NCBI RefSeq assembly: GCF_002135315.1
Contig: NZ_NEGA01000009.1
Location: 1-64,000 of the forward strand
Source: Acinetobacter sp. ANC 3903
Lineage (GTDB): Bacteria; Pseudomonadota; Gammaproteobacteria; Pseudomonadales; Moraxellaceae
Length of the DNA stretch: 64,000 nucleotides
Direction of reading: 5' to 3'
In this document: piece after piece, positions 1 through 8,542 of the stretch
Numbering within the stretch: position 1 is the stretch's first letter
How the letters are laid out: every line of letters begins with the position of its first letter
Position numbers and translations under genes: made by a program
Notes under the pieces: generated by a model
Databases searched by the model: none
Seen by the model: the letters and a program-made list of their open reading frames with translations, nothing else
What the model was told of the DNA's origin: nothing

Positions 1-221
1 GTGACCATGCGTAAAGACAGACGAAATAAGGATTTAATCATTAAGCAGCATTGGATTGCTGCATCAGAATAGATTTGATTTCGCCCTTGTTTACCGATGG
101 ACGGAGCATACCATTGGGTCGCTGAATCAAACCAAATTGATATATTTCCTCGATTGATCAAGGCTTTATTGTAGGTCGACCAATTGGTTGTACGATAGAT
201 TTTTGGTGTGAGCTTATTCAT
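1..221 (-). CDS. IS5-family transposase, N-terminal part (cut by window edge)
   Basis: Seventy-three codons are visible from an ATG at 221 (MNKLTPKIYRTTNWSTYN...) to the window edge, with no stop. The order NW..YN.AL.NRG, then a W-D pair, then GKQGRNQIYSD and a segment ending LFRLSLR is the usual N-terminus of IS903-group DDE transposases. These cut and paste the element by acting on its terminal repeats. The catalytic DDE residues would lie outside the window, so activity cannot be judged. The start is supported by the terminal repeat lying a short distance upstream. Confidence 0.8.
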   Translation of the reverse strand, partial: MNKLTPKIYRTTNWSTYNKALINRGNISIWFDSATQWYAPSIGKQGRNQIYSDAAIQCCLMIKSLFRLSLRMV

Positions 222-259
222 TTGAAAATTATATTGTGGAATAAGTCTTTAGAGATACG

Positions 260-275
260 TTTGTGCAACAAAGCC
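260..275 (-). repeat. IS terminal inverted repeat
   Basis: The 16 bases read GGCTTTGTTGCACAAA outward to inward on the minus strand. This matches the ends of IS5-family elements and marks the IS boundary. Sequence from 276 onward is the interrupted host element. Confidence 0.75.
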
Positions 276-337
276 TCGTAGAACTACAACATGCTATTAC
301 TGAACGATTAATGGGGGAATTGGGAGTTGTTAAATGA
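276..337 (+). pseudogene. 3' remnant of a gene cut by the IS insertion
   Basis: Directly after the IS end, one frame runs open from 278 for 19 codons (VELQHAITERLMGELGVVK) to a TGA at 335-337. The next gene starts 42 bases later on the same strand. The simplest reading is that the IS landed in a small gene of the integrated element and left its tail. The family cannot be told from 19 residues. A chance open frame is possible. Confidence 0.4.
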
Positions 338-379
338 ACATAGATTTACATTTGATTAAATTTAGAGGAGTTAAACCAA

Positions 380-661
380 ATGCCTGAATTCATCGTAACA
401 ATTGAAGCCGACTCTGCCCCTCAAATTGTTCTTGGTCAAATTCTACTTGGCGGCACCGTGACAGCTCTTAAACTTGAAAAGCGTAAATTGGTATCCGTTG
501 CCCAACTGGTCGCGAAATACGGATTTTCTGATGAAACCATAAGAACCAAATGTATATCTATCAATCAAGGGAGCAAGGGCAAGCATATGTATGACCCGGA
601 TGCTGCTGATGCTCTTCTCAAAAACTCTAACTTTAGACGTGGAGCAAAGCGTAAAAACTAA
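380..661 (+). CDS. Small HTH-like protein next to integrase (possible excisionase)
   Basis: A 93-aa protein with a good ribosome site (GAGGAG about 10 bases before the ATG). Residues 36-80 (LVSVAQLVAKYGFSDETIR... then KHMYDPDAADALL) look like a small helix-turn-helix fold of the kind seen in excisionases and phage regulators. The gene converges on the tyrosine recombinase at 691-1710, a usual place for a directionality factor. I do not recognise the family. The excisionase role is inferred from size, fold and position only. Confidence 0.55.
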   Translation: MPEFIVTIEADSAPQIVLGQILLGGTVTALKLEKRKLVSVAQLVAKYGFSDETIRTKCISINQGSKGKHMYDPDAADALLKNSNFRRGAKRKN

Positions 662-663
662 TA

Positions 664-692
664 AAATGCCCGCTATATGCGGGCTTATTTTT
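664..692. terminator. Convergent terminator between small HTH gene and integrase
   Basis: GCCCGC (668-673) and GCGGGC (679-684) form a 6-bp GC stem with a TATAT loop, followed by a T-rich run on the plus strand. It lies between two convergent stop codons. Confidence 0.7.
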
Positions 693-1710
693 ATCCATTA
701 AAAGCAGCAACCAAATCATCTGCGTCTGGGTTGTAATAAGTATTCACCAGAACATCAATTTTTTTGTGGCCAGTAATTTTAGCCAAAACTTCAACTGGTA
801 ATTTCCTAACTCGAACCATCCGTGTAATGGCTTCATGCCTTGTATCGTGAAAATGCAGATTATTCAGCCCCACCGTAACTTTTCTTTTTTCCCACATCAA
901 GCGAAAGGCATTCTCTGACTGCGGTATAATTTTACGACCTTCATGCTTAATCAGTTTTAATAACTCTTTTGCCTCTTCTGACAGCGGAACAATCCGTGGA
1001 TCTCCATTCTTGGTTTTAGGTAAATGAACATACCCCTCAAAAATATCTTTCTTTTGCATTGATAGTATTTCACCACGACGCATTGCTGTTTCAATAGCAA
1101 AGAGAAATCCCCAAGCGACATAATGTTGTGGCAATACTGGTTCATCACCCATCTCATAATTTAATACTTTCAGCATGAGTTCAATTTCAGAAGAATGAAT
1201 ACGACGTGCACGTGCTTTAGGTTTTTTTGGCTTTGTTATTTGCATCCATGGGTTTTCATCTAAAAGAAAAAGCTCTTTTTGTGCATAAGTAAACATTGCA
1301 CTGTAATGTGAAATTTCTTTAAGTACTGTGTTTTCACCAACCTCTTGCAGTCTTTTATTTCGCCAATTAGTTAAATCCTTAGGACTGATGTCATAAATAG
1401 ATTTTTGTGCCAATGCTCCAAATTTATATTCAAAATTATTGTACTGGCCTTTGATCCAAGCGCGTGATGATTTTGATTCATTCCACTGGCCAACGCTCTG
1501 GTAATGTTTATTATTCAAATCTCTAAAAGTAAATTTAGGTTTAAATTCACCATTTTCAATTTTAGTTTGTGCTTTTAATTCTAATAATTTAAGTGCTGCC
1601 CATTGTTCACATTCTTTTGCAGTATCGCGAGTACAATAATATCTTTTACTTTGATATGAGACTGTAATTGTATAGGTCTCACCTCTTTTTCGCGGTGCAG
1701 GTAATTTCAT
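691..1710 (-). CDS. Tyrosine recombinase (integrase) of the tRNA-Val island
   Basis: A tyrosine recombinase that would integrate and excise the element at tRNA-Val. The catalytic set is complete: Arg in AMRRGEIL, Lys in KTKNGDPR, HDTRH box, GHKK, and the nucleophile Tyr in VNTYYNP near the C-terminus. The N-terminus has a short arm-binding-like segment (KRGETYTITV) and a SAM-like core-binding region, without the longer DUF4102 domain. The frame is open up to 1824, but the start is placed at 1710 (MKLPAPRKRG) because upstream residues are hydrophobic, not family-like, and would cross the 9-bp repeats and approach the tRNA terminator. With this start it has 339 residues, normal for phage-type integrases. 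It is related to the integrase at 53814-54968 but clearly distinct. Confidence 0.9.
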   Translation of the reverse strand: MKLPAPRKRGETYTITVSYQSKRYYCTRDTAKECEQWAALKLLELKAQTKIENGEFKPKFTFRDLNNKHYQSVGQWNESKSSRAWIKGQYNNFEYKFGALAQKSIYDISPKDLTNWRNKRLQEVGENTVLKEISHYSAMFTYAQKELFLLDENPWMQITKPKKPKARARRIHSSEIELMLKVLNYEMGDEPVLPQHYVAWGFLFAIETAMRRGEILSMQKKDIFEGYVHLPKTKNGDPRIVPLSEEAKELLKLIKHEGRKIIPQSENAFRLMWEKRKVTVGLNNLHFHDTRHEAITRMVRVRKLPVEVLAKITGHKKIDVLVNTYYNPDADDLVAAFNG

Positions 1711-1730
1711 TTTGTCGCAAATTTGTCGCA
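1711..1730. repeat. Direct repeats upstream of integrase (putative arm sites)
   Basis: TTTGTCGCA occurs at 1711-1719 and again at 1722-1730, an 11-bp period, abutting the integrase start codon. Such short direct repeats near attP often bind the integrase arm domain. That role is inferred. Confidence 0.45.
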
Positions 1731-1802
1731 GATGGCTTATAAATATTGCCACTTCTAGGCAATTTTGCCAACTCCAGCACATAATAAATATGTCTAATAA
1801 GC

Positions 1803-1845
1803 AAAAAAAAAGACTTATAAGCATTTGATTAGCTTATAAGTCTTT
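1803..1845 (-). terminator. Rho-independent terminator after tRNA-Val
   Basis: Arms at 1809-1822 and 1832-1845 form a 14-bp perfect stem (core AGACTTATAAGC) followed on the minus strand by a T run. It lies between the tRNA and the integrase and would stop tRNA transcription from entering the integrase. Confidence 0.85.
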
Positions 1846-1854
1846 GAAATATAT

Positions 1855-1931
1855 TGGTAGGTATAAGCAGACTCGAACTGCTGACCTCTACGATGTCAAC
1901 GTAGCGCTCTAACCAACTGAGCTATACACCT
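1855..1931 (-). tRNA. tRNA-Val (anticodon GAC), CCA encoded
   Basis: A full cloverleaf of 77 nt can be drawn: 7-bp acceptor stem AGGTGTA/TATACCT, D arm GCTC/GAGC, anticodon stem CTACG/CGTAG with loop TTGACAT, a 5-nt variable loop, T arm AGCAG/CTGCT with TTCGAGT, discriminator A and encoded CCA (1855-1857). The anticodon GAC lies at 1895-1897. The gene is the anchor of the integrated element on its 3' side. Confidence 0.95.
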
Positions 1932-1942
1932 AAGTGCTGTGA

Positions 1943-1971
1943 ATCATATTCATTTTTATTTTTTAAGACAA
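1943..1971 (-). promoter_or_regulatory. Sigma-70 promoter of tRNA-Val
   Basis: On the minus strand TTGTCT (1966-1971) and TATGAT (1943-1948) are separated by 17 bp, about a dozen bases before the tRNA 5' end. It overlaps the 3' end of the tgpA-like gene. Confidence 0.6.
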
Positions 1972-3972
1972 GTGCTTTCTACTCTTTTTTAACGTATCTG
2001 CACAAGTTTTAAGCATTCCTCTAAATTGTTTTATTTGCTGATGATTTTGCAGGAATGAATATTGTTGTTGCTGATAATGCTGTGCCGTTTGCGCAAATAT
2101 TTGTTGTTGTTCAGGCTCTACCCGTTCAGCCAAACGAAGCATCCAGCTATAAAAGGTTTCCGCAGGCTGCTTGCGCAAGCTAAGTTCCAATTGTTTGGAA
2201 AATTGTTGAATGGCACGCTCATAGGCAGAAACCGACTGATTATTTCGATAAAAAATCCAGATAAAATAAATCACCACCACCAATAGAATGCTCAATAGCA
2301 TGATGACGCTGCTGGCATAAGCGCTTTTAATACCTAACTTTGACAACCATCCTTGTTGCTTTTCGGCATCATAGCCGACAACCTTGCTTTGCCATTGATA
2401 ACTCGCATAATCACTCCAGATTCGCATGTTTTTCATCACTGCAAATTGGCGGTATCTCCACTTTTGCTCTTTATTGCCCAAAATACTGCGATCACTTTCA
2501 ATATAATTTTGCATTCCGCCATCTATCCGCTGCGGTGCAATAATCGCAGTAGGATCAATTCTTTGCCATTTACCATTTAAGAGTACCTCTGTCCATGCAT
2601 GCGCATCGAGCTGGCGTACTTCCCAACTGGCACGATCCGGTGCAAGCTGGCCACCCTGATAGCCAATCACAACACGTGCAGGAATACCGACATAACGCAT
2701 CAGCAAGGCAAAACTCGAGGCATAATGCTCGCAAAAACCACGCCGTGATTGAAACAGGAATTCATCGATCCGGTTTTCTCCCAATAACCCGGGATTCAAG
2801 GTATAGGCGAAGTCATGACTCTTATACCACTGCAAAATATTACTTATATAACGTTCGGGTTGCTGTCCACTCTGCCTAAACATCTCTAATGCAAACTGGC
2901 GTGATTGCTCATCTAAGCGCTCTGGTATTTTAGTATTGATTTGTTGCAATAACCTTGTTGTGTACAAGGCCTCCTGTTGCGCCTGAGCATTCCCCAGCCA
3001 CTGCAATGCAATCGGCTGATTCTGCAAAATTTCTCGCACCGGCGTAATACGACCATCCTGTTTTAATTGATAGTTCTGCTGTAATGGCCGTGATTTCTCT
3101 AAGCCCATCACCCACATGACATGAGGATCAGCCGCTAAATAATGATAATCAAAACTGTATTTACTTTTCTGAACCTCTTGATTTACGACTGGCTGTTCAT
3201 TCACAAAACTACTGGTCCAGGTTCTGCCATCATACTGATCTAAAACCATGGCTCGCCAATACAGCTCATTGCGGCTTGGCAATTGCTTCATATTGCCAAT
3301 AATTCGAAATGCCAGACTGGTCGACTGTGACAGCTCGGCAATATCACCCGGTGACATACTGTCACTCATTCCGGTAACACTTTTTTGTACCGGAACCGGA
3401 ATCGCCCAAAGCGGCGGCAAACGCGGGAAAAACACAAACAGCAAGATAAAAAAAGGCAAAGCCAGAATCAACAATTTAGCTACATGTTTTGCATCGCTTT
3501 GCCATGCGCTGGACTGACTTTGCAGTTGTTTAAATTCATGAGTCTGTAATCGATACAGCCCGATCAGGCAGCTGAGTAAACATAACACCACCATCAGCGC
3601 CATCCAGATGGACTGGCTAAACAGGAATGAACTGGCACTGACAAACATGGCAAAATTAAACAGGATAATCACATCACGTTTATTCTTGCTTTCCAAGGCC
3701 TTGGCAAATAAGAAAGTCGATAAAATTGCAACGCCCGCGTCTATGCCAATAAAAGTTTGATAGTTAAAATAAATGGTCGCCAAAGCAAAGAAAGTCAGCA
3801 CAAAAGTCCAAATTCTGGATAAGGCCTTGGACTGATCTTTTAAACTATAAAATAAACATAGGATCATCAGGGCAAAAATAAGGCTCAATAGCAGTGGATT
3901 AAAAAGAACCTGTGCCATCAGTATCAAGGACAGGGTCATCAGTATCGAGGTTCTGATTTGTGCATGAATCAT
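1963..3972 (-). CDS. tgpA: TgpA-type membrane transglutaminase-like protein
   Basis: A 669-aa membrane protein with several N-terminal transmembrane helices (about residues 10-195, DUF3488-like), a periplasmic transglutaminase-like domain and a C-terminal helix (about 555-575) followed by a cytosolic tail. The catalytic triad is visible: Cys414 in GFCEHYA, His458 in DAHAWTEV and Asp473 in RIDPTA. TgpA of Pseudomonas is an essential periplasmic transglutaminase of unknown substrate. Here it is third in an operon with a DUF58 protein and a MoxR ATPase (gaps of 3 bases), the usual MoxR-DUF58-TGase arrangement. Its stop lies inside the promoter region of tRNA-Val. Confidence 0.9.
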   Translation of the reverse strand: MIHAQIRTSILMTLSLILMAQVLFNPLLLSLIFALMILCLFYSLKDQSKALSRIWTFVLTFFALATIYFNYQTFIGIDAGVAILSTFLFAKALESKNKRDVIILFNFAMFVSASSFLFSQSIWMALMVVLCLLSCLIGLYRLQTHEFKQLQSQSSAWQSDAKHVAKLLILALPFFILLFVFFPRLPPLWAIPVPVQKSVTGMSDSMSPGDIAELSQSTSLAFRIIGNMKQLPSRNELYWRAMVLDQYDGRTWTSSFVNEQPVVNQEVQKSKYSFDYHYLAADPHVMWVMGLEKSRPLQQNYQLKQDGRITPVREILQNQPIALQWLGNAQAQQEALYTTRLLQQINTKIPERLDEQSRQFALEMFRQSGQQPERYISNILQWYKSHDFAYTLNPGLLGENRIDEFLFQSRRGFCEHYASSFALLMRYVGIPARVVIGYQGGQLAPDRASWEVRQLDAHAWTEVLLNGKWQRIDPTAIIAPQRIDGGMQNYIESDRSILGNKEQKWRYRQFAVMKNMRIWSDYASYQWQSKVVGYDAEKQQGWLSKLGIKSAYASSVIMLLSILLVVVIYFIWIFYRNNQSVSAYERAIQQFSKQLELSLRKQPAETFYSWMLRLAERVEPEQQQIFAQTAQHYQQQQYSFLQNHQQIKQFRGMLKTCADTLKKSRKHLS

Positions 3973-3975
3973 GAT

Positions 3976-4902
3976 TTAAGCCTGCGCCAAAAGTTTTTTG
4001 GCCTGCAATAACTGATTTTCACCGAGGCCTACAGCCAATTCAGCCTGGGGTAAAAAGACCGCATATGCACACTGTATTTGCTCGCATTGTTCAATTAAGC
4101 CCATCATTAGACTTAATTTTTCTTCATGTTGAGTACTTGGCATATTGTTATAATGAATTTCGATATTCAGCTGCTCATTGTGCTGTTCAAATACCTTGAT
4201 ATATAAACCCTGCCCACGTGCTGCCTGTTTCCATGACACAGCTTGCAGGTTATCTCCAGCCTTGAAATTGCGCAGCTCACGAAATTCGTCCATGTCCGGT
4301 TCAAAATTTTGTTGATGCTGCTTATTTTCCGCATTGTACAAGGCCGCTTTGGGTGCCACCCATGAATATTCTTTTAAATAAAAATAGGTCCAGGCACGAA
4401 CCAGTCCAAAGGGATAAACCGAATAGACCTGAAGGGTTGGATAATCAAATTGCCCTCTTTTTTCAGTAAAAAAAGACAAGGTCATATTTTGCTTCAATTC
4501 TGAAATAAAGATTTTTTCCAGGTGCTGACTGGTTTTAACCCACAAATAACGCGGCTGCTTTTGTGCTTGCTGAAAATGTAATTGCAAATCCAGTTGCTGT
4601 CCTGCCTGCCCGACTTCATTAACAGAAACTTCAACCTTGAGCCCATGCAACTGCTTGAAGGTTAAATAAAAGCTGATACATAAAATGGCACTGACCAGAA
4701 AGCAAAAACCCAAAATCAGATTATTGGCATAATTGATCCCGGCAATAAAGGTCAGCAAGATCAACACCAAATATAGATAGCCCTGCTGATAGATAAAAAT
4801 CAGAATATCTTTTTGCGAGAGCTGTTTGATTTTTTTAAACTGAAAGCGTTTCGCTAACCATTTTTGCCACGGCTGGGTCAAAATTTTAGTCAAGTAAATC
4901 AC
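3976..4902 (-). CDS. DUF58 domain protein
   Basis: A 308-aa protein with two adjacent transmembrane segments near residues 40-85, then a soluble domain. The DUF58 signature is seen as FRELRNFKAGDNLQAVSWK followed by A-AR (about residues 211-233), close to the usual R.Y..GD..R.I.W...AR. Members resemble von Willebrand factor A domains and are nearly always next to MoxR ATPases. It sits between moxR (gap 3 bases) and tgpA (gap 3 bases), so the three are probably translated from one message and act on the same envelope substrate. The biochemical role is not known for the family. Confidence 0.85.
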   Translation of the reverse strand: MIYLTKILTQPWQKWLAKRFQFKKIKQLSQKDILIFIYQQGYLYLVLILLTFIAGINYANNLILGFCFLVSAILCISFYLTFKQLHGLKVEVSVNEVGQAGQQLDLQLHFQQAQKQPRYLWVKTSQHLEKIFISELKQNMTLSFFTEKRGQFDYPTLQVYSVYPFGLVRAWTYFYLKEYSWVAPKAALYNAENKQHQQNFEPDMDEFRELRNFKAGDNLQAVSWKQAARGQGLYIKVFEQHNEQLNIEIHYNNMPSTQHEEKLSLMMGLIEQCEQIQCAYAVFLPQAELAVGLGENQLLQAKKLLAQA

Positions 4903-4905
4903 CCT

Positions 4906-5868
4906 TTAGCTGACATTGACTTGCTGCATCAGCTGCAAGGTTTCTGCTTCGCTTAGGCCAATACGATGCGACACCACAGCAGCAAATACTGCCTGCACAT
5001 CATCCGGAGTCACATAACTACGCTGCTCGATAAAGGCATGCGCTTGCGCTGCTTTTTTCAAAGCCAGTAATCCACGGGTCGATAAACCATGCGGGCTTTT
5101 GCGGGTTTCAGTCGCCAGATCCAGCAAATATTCCAGCACCACATCGGCAATGTAAATCTGCGTCACCAGCTGTTGAATGGCTAAAATTTCCTGTTCATTA
5201 AAAACGTGTTGCAATGTGGCAATCAAGGCATAACGGGAATCTTGCTGTAATAACAGTTTTTCTGCTGAACGCGATGGATAACCCAGTGATAAGCGCATCA
5301 AAAAACGGTCAAGCTGGGATTCGGGCAAGCTATAAGTACCACTCTGGAACAACGGATTTTGTGTGGCAATCACCCAAAAAGGCTGCGGCAAGTCATAGCG
5401 TACCCCATCGACCGTCACCTGCCCTTCTTCCATCGCTTCCAGCAAAGCACTTTGAGTTTTGGGACTGCAGCGGTTAATTTCATCGGCCAACAAGATTTGG
5501 GTAAAAATGGGTCCGCGCTTAAACTCAAACTGATGTTCTTTTTGATTAAACATATTCACCCCAATCACATCACTGGCCAGCATGTCATTGGTAAACTGAA
5601 TACGCTGAAACTTCAATCCGGCAATATGCGACAAGGCACTGGATAATGTGGTTTTACCCAGTCCGGGTAAATCTTCAAACAGCACATGTCCACCGGCCAG
5701 CAAACAGCTTAAAGCCAGTTTGGTTTGCTGTTGCTTATCCAGAATAATATTATTGATTTGGGCCTGAAATGCCTGAATTTTTGCAGCATAAGATTCCACC
5801 TGAAAATTCAGCTCTTGCTGCGCTGGCGTGAGTTCCTGTTTTTGAACTTTATTCGTACCCCAAATCAC
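4906..5868 (-). CDS. MoxR-family AAA+ ATPase
   Basis: A 320-aa MoxR ATPase, proposed to act as a chaperone-like motor on metal- or cofactor-dependent complexes. Walker A is GLGKTT (residues 69-74), Walker B ILLADEINR (Asp129, Glu130), sensor 1 is ATQNP, and a LSTRG segment near 265 is typical of the family. The start is GTG at 5868, preceded by GAGGAAA at good spacing. It is the first gene of the moxR-DUF58-tgpA operon. Confidence 0.9.
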   Translation of the reverse strand: MIWGTNKVQKQELTPAQQELNFQVESYAAKIQAFQAQINNIILDKQQQTKLALSCLLAGGHVLFEDLPGLGKTTLSSALSHIAGLKFQRIQFTNDMLASDVIGVNMFNQKEHQFEFKRGPIFTQILLADEINRCSPKTQSALLEAMEEGQVTVDGVRYDLPQPFWVIATQNPLFQSGTYSLPESQLDRFLMRLSLGYPSRSAEKLLLQQDSRYALIATLQHVFNEQEILAIQQLVTQIYIADVVLEYLLDLATETRKSPHGLSTRGLLALKKAAQAHAFIEQRSYVTPDDVQAVFAAVVSHRIGLSEAETLQLMQQVNVS

Positions 5869-5880
5869 ACTCTTTCCTCA

Positions 5881-5916
5881 ATAAAAAACGGTGCATGATT
5901 AACATACACCGTTTTG
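5881..5916 (-). terminator. Terminator of ybdD-cstA operon
   Basis: On the minus strand AAAACGGTG..ATG pairs with CAT.CACCGTTTT (one wobble), a loop of about five bases, followed by a T run. It separates ybdD from moxR. Confidence 0.8.
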
Positions 5917-5964
5917 TAGTTTTTCCAAACAAATCAAAAGATTTCTGACAAATGATTCATCACG

Positions 5965-6267
5965 TTAGCAAGGGCATTTTTTCATTCCGCCCGCTGCACT
6001 TGGATAACGTACATCCACGCAGTGACGGTAAAATGTTTTGGCATCCATTGCGACCAAGTCCGGATGATTCTTTTGCATATGCTCCAGATAAGTCTGATAA
6101 TCCGGCACACCGACCATCAGGCGAAAGCTTTGCTGTAAACGTTGCCAAATGATCTGAATGGTTTTAATCCCATTCAGCATCAAAAACTTTTTAGGCTGCG
6201 CCAGCACAGTGAATTTAATGATTTTACCCACGGCCAGTTTCTGGCGAATTTGATCTTTTAAACTCAT
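5965..6267 (-). CDS. ybdD: YbdD/YjiX family protein (DUF466)
   Basis: A 100-aa protein with the family pattern YLEHMQKNHPD followed by FYRHCVDVRY and a short cysteine-containing tail (GGMKKCPC). YbdD proteins are almost always encoded just after CstA-type carriers and may be small accessory subunits. Their biochemistry is unknown. The ATG overlaps the cstA stop by four bases (ATGA), so translation is probably coupled. The N-terminus carries an extra basic segment of about 35 residues compared with the short E. coli protein. Confidence 0.85.
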   Translation of the reverse strand: MSLKDQIRQKLAVGKIIKFTVLAQPKKFLMLNGIKTIQIIWQRLQQSFRLMVGVPDYQTYLEHMQKNHPDLVAMDAKTFYRHCVDVRYPSAAGGMKKCPC

Positions 6268-8369
6268 TTCACCTCTCCTGCCACTTCATTTGAGCTAATC
6301 TCATCACTGTAAATAGCTTCTGACTCATGCACGCTTGGATTAGGATCTGCCAATGCACGACGAATCACACCAATGGCAGCAAACACCATCACAATCGCCA
6401 CAATCATAAAGAAACCGCAAAGTACAGCATTGATTTGATTGGAGAATACAATCGTTTGCATTTCAGCAATGTCTTTGGCTGGTTTTAAAATTTCATTACG
6501 TGCAATTGCATCAGAGAATCGGTTGGCTTGTGCCAGGAAACCGATTTTTGGATTTTCATGGAAGATTTTTTGCCAACCTGCCGTCATACAGGTAATAAAC
6601 AAGAAAATGGTTGGAAAAATAGTGATCCAAACATATTTCTCTTTCTTCATTTTGAACAAGATCACAGTACCCAAAATCAGGGCCATTGCAGCAAGCATTT
6701 GGTTACCAATACCAAATAAAGGCCATAGGCTATTGATACCGCCAAGTGGGTCAATCACACCTTGATAAACAAAGAACCCCCAACCTGCAACAGCTACGGC
6801 GGTTCCAAACAGATTACCAAAGAAATTGTGCGATTGTTTCAACGCAGGGATCACAATACCCACCGTATCCTGAACCATGAAACGGCAAGCACGAGTACCC
6901 GCATCTACCGCAGTTAAAATGAATAAGGCTTCAAACAGAATTGCGAAGTGATACCAGAATGCCATCATGGAACGGTTGTTAAAAATTTCCGTAATAATGT
7001 GCGCCATACCAATCGCAAATGTTGGCGCACCACCGGTACGCGAAAGAATCGAGCTTTCACCCACTTCCTGAGCAAGTAAAGTCAATGCTTCAGGGGTCAC
7101 CACAAAGCCCAAAGTACGCACCGCTTCAGCAGCACTTTCAACCGTGGTGCCTAATACGGCAGCAGGTGCATTAATTGCGAAATAGACTCCCGGCTCAAGA
7201 ATGGTGGCACAAATCATCGCCATGACAGCAACGAAAGACTCCATCAACATACCGCCGTAACCAATGACACGAATATCGACTTCATTTTCAATGAGTTTTG
7301 GTGTAGTGCCTGAAGATACTAAAGCATGGAAGCCTGAAATAGCACCGCAGGCAATGGTAATGAACAAGAATGGGAACATAGAACCTGCAAATACAGGACC
7401 CGTACCATCAATGAAATGCGTTACCGCAGGCATTTTCATTTCAGGTAATGCCACCATGATACCGACTGCAAGACCGGCAATCACACCAATCTTCAAGAAA
7501 GTAGAAAGATAGTCGCGTGGCGCAAGCAGCAACCAGACCGGCAAGACTGAAGCAACGAAACCGTAAACAATTAAGCACCAGGTCAATTGCGTGCCTGAAA
7601 GGGTAAACAATGGTCCCCAGTAAGGATCAGCTGCGACATTTCCACCGTACACAATCGCCATCATCATCAGTACAAAACCGATAATTGAAACTTCGGCAAT
7701 TTTACCTGGACGGATATAACGCATATATACGCCCATAAATAATGCAATTGGAATGGTTGCTGAAATACTGAACACGCCCCATGGACTATTGGTTAAGGCT
7801 TTTACCACCACCAATGCCAATACCGCCAGAATGATCACCATAACACCAAGCGCACCCAGCATCACGATCACACCAGCAAAGGAACCTAGCTCCTGCTTTG
7901 CCATTTCCCCCAGTGATCGTCCATCACGGCGGGTCGAAATAAACAATACTAAAAAGTCTTGTACAGCACCTGCAAGAACCACACCCACCAACAACCAGAT
8001 GGTGCCAGGCAGATAACCCATTTGCGCGGCAAGAATTGGCCCCACTAAAGGCCCGGCACCTGCAATGGCTGCAAAGTGGTGACCAAACAGGACATATTTA
8101 TTAGTGGGAACATAATCCAGACCATCGGCTAAACGATGCGCTGGAGTTAATCGTCGTGCATTGAGTTCAAAAACTTTATTGGCAATAAATAAACTGTAGA
8201 AGCGATAAGCAATGCTATAGACACAGATGGCAGCCAGAACGAGCCAGACTGCATTAACATGTTCTCCTCTGCTGATTGCGAGTATCCCGAATGATACCGC
8301 GCCTAAAATCGCGACTAGAAGCCACACTATTTTTGAAGTTAGGGTTAACTTCGGTTGAATTGTTTCCAT
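6264..8369 (-). CDS. cstA: CstA carbon starvation carrier (pyruvate/peptide transporter family)
   Basis: A 701-aa polytopic inner-membrane protein with about 16-18 hydrophobic segments. The conserved N-terminal stretch HHFAAIAGAGPLVGP (about residues 96-110) is the CstA hallmark. E. coli CstA is induced by carbon starvation and takes up pyruvate and perhaps peptides. A GAGGG ribosome site lies about seven bases before the ATG. It is co-transcribed with ybdD through a 4-base overlap. Length and order match E. coli cstA-ybdD. Confidence 0.93.
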   Translation of the reverse strand: METIQPKLTLTSKIVWLLVAILGAVSFGILAISRGEHVNAVWLVLAAICVYSIAYRFYSLFIANKVFELNARRLTPAHRLADGLDYVPTNKYVLFGHHFAAIAGAGPLVGPILAAQMGYLPGTIWLLVGVVLAGAVQDFLVLFISTRRDGRSLGEMAKQELGSFAGVIVMLGALGVMVIILAVLALVVVKALTNSPWGVFSISATIPIALFMGVYMRYIRPGKIAEVSIIGFVLMMMAIVYGGNVAADPYWGPLFTLSGTQLTWCLIVYGFVASVLPVWLLLAPRDYLSTFLKIGVIAGLAVGIMVALPEMKMPAVTHFIDGTGPVFAGSMFPFLFITIACGAISGFHALVSSGTTPKLIENEVDIRVIGYGGMLMESFVAVMAMICATILEPGVYFAINAPAAVLGTTVESAAEAVRTLGFVVTPEALTLLAQEVGESSILSRTGGAPTFAIGMAHIITEIFNNRSMMAFWYHFAILFEALFILTAVDAGTRACRFMVQDTVGIVIPALKQSHNFFGNLFGTAVAVAGWGFFVYQGVIDPLGGINSLWPLFGIGNQMLAAMALILGTVILFKMKKEKYVWITIFPTIFLFITCMTAGWQKIFHENPKIGFLAQANRFSDAIARNEILKPAKDIAEMQTIVFSNQINAVLCGFFMIVAIVMVFAAIGVIRRALADPNPSVHESEAIYSDEISSNEVAGEVK

Positions 8370-8486
8370 GTAAAGCCCTCATATCTAATGCATAAATCAG
8401 CGTTCATTTTTATTGTTCGGTATAATTGCTGTTTCTTGCTTTGCGACTGTACTCCTCATCTTTTACTTTTCATGTAATACTTTGGC

Positions 8487-8518
8487 ATAAAAAAAGGGAT
8501 GATTTTCATCATCCCTTT
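8487..8518 (-). terminator. efp terminator
   Basis: AAAGGGATGAT pairs with ATCATCCCTTT around a 4-base loop and is followed on the minus strand by a run of T. It is located just after the efp stop. Confidence 0.85.
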
Positions 8519-8542
8519 CGATAATAGTCTATTTTAAAACCA

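Larger units (their letters stand above)
1..275 (-). mobile_element. IS5-family insertion sequence, one end only (IS903-like group)
   Basis: The window opens inside an insertion sequence. Its terminal inverted repeat lies at 260-275 and reads GGCTTTGTTGCACAAA on the minus strand, typical of IS5-family elements of the IS903 group. About 38 bases inside that end a transposase begins at 221 and runs off the window. The other end and any target duplication are outside the window. The copy lies in the tRNA-Val island, next to a coding tail it probably truncated. Confidence 0.8.

Noticed and set aside
1711..1824. Integrase start at 1824
   Set aside because: The extra 38 residues are hydrophobic and overlap the tRNA terminator and repeat region; the family N-terminus starts at 1710.
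5214..5646. Open frames opposite moxR, tgpA, cstA and other core genes
   Set aside because: They mirror strong genes, have no ribosome site or family features, and are explained by codon composition.
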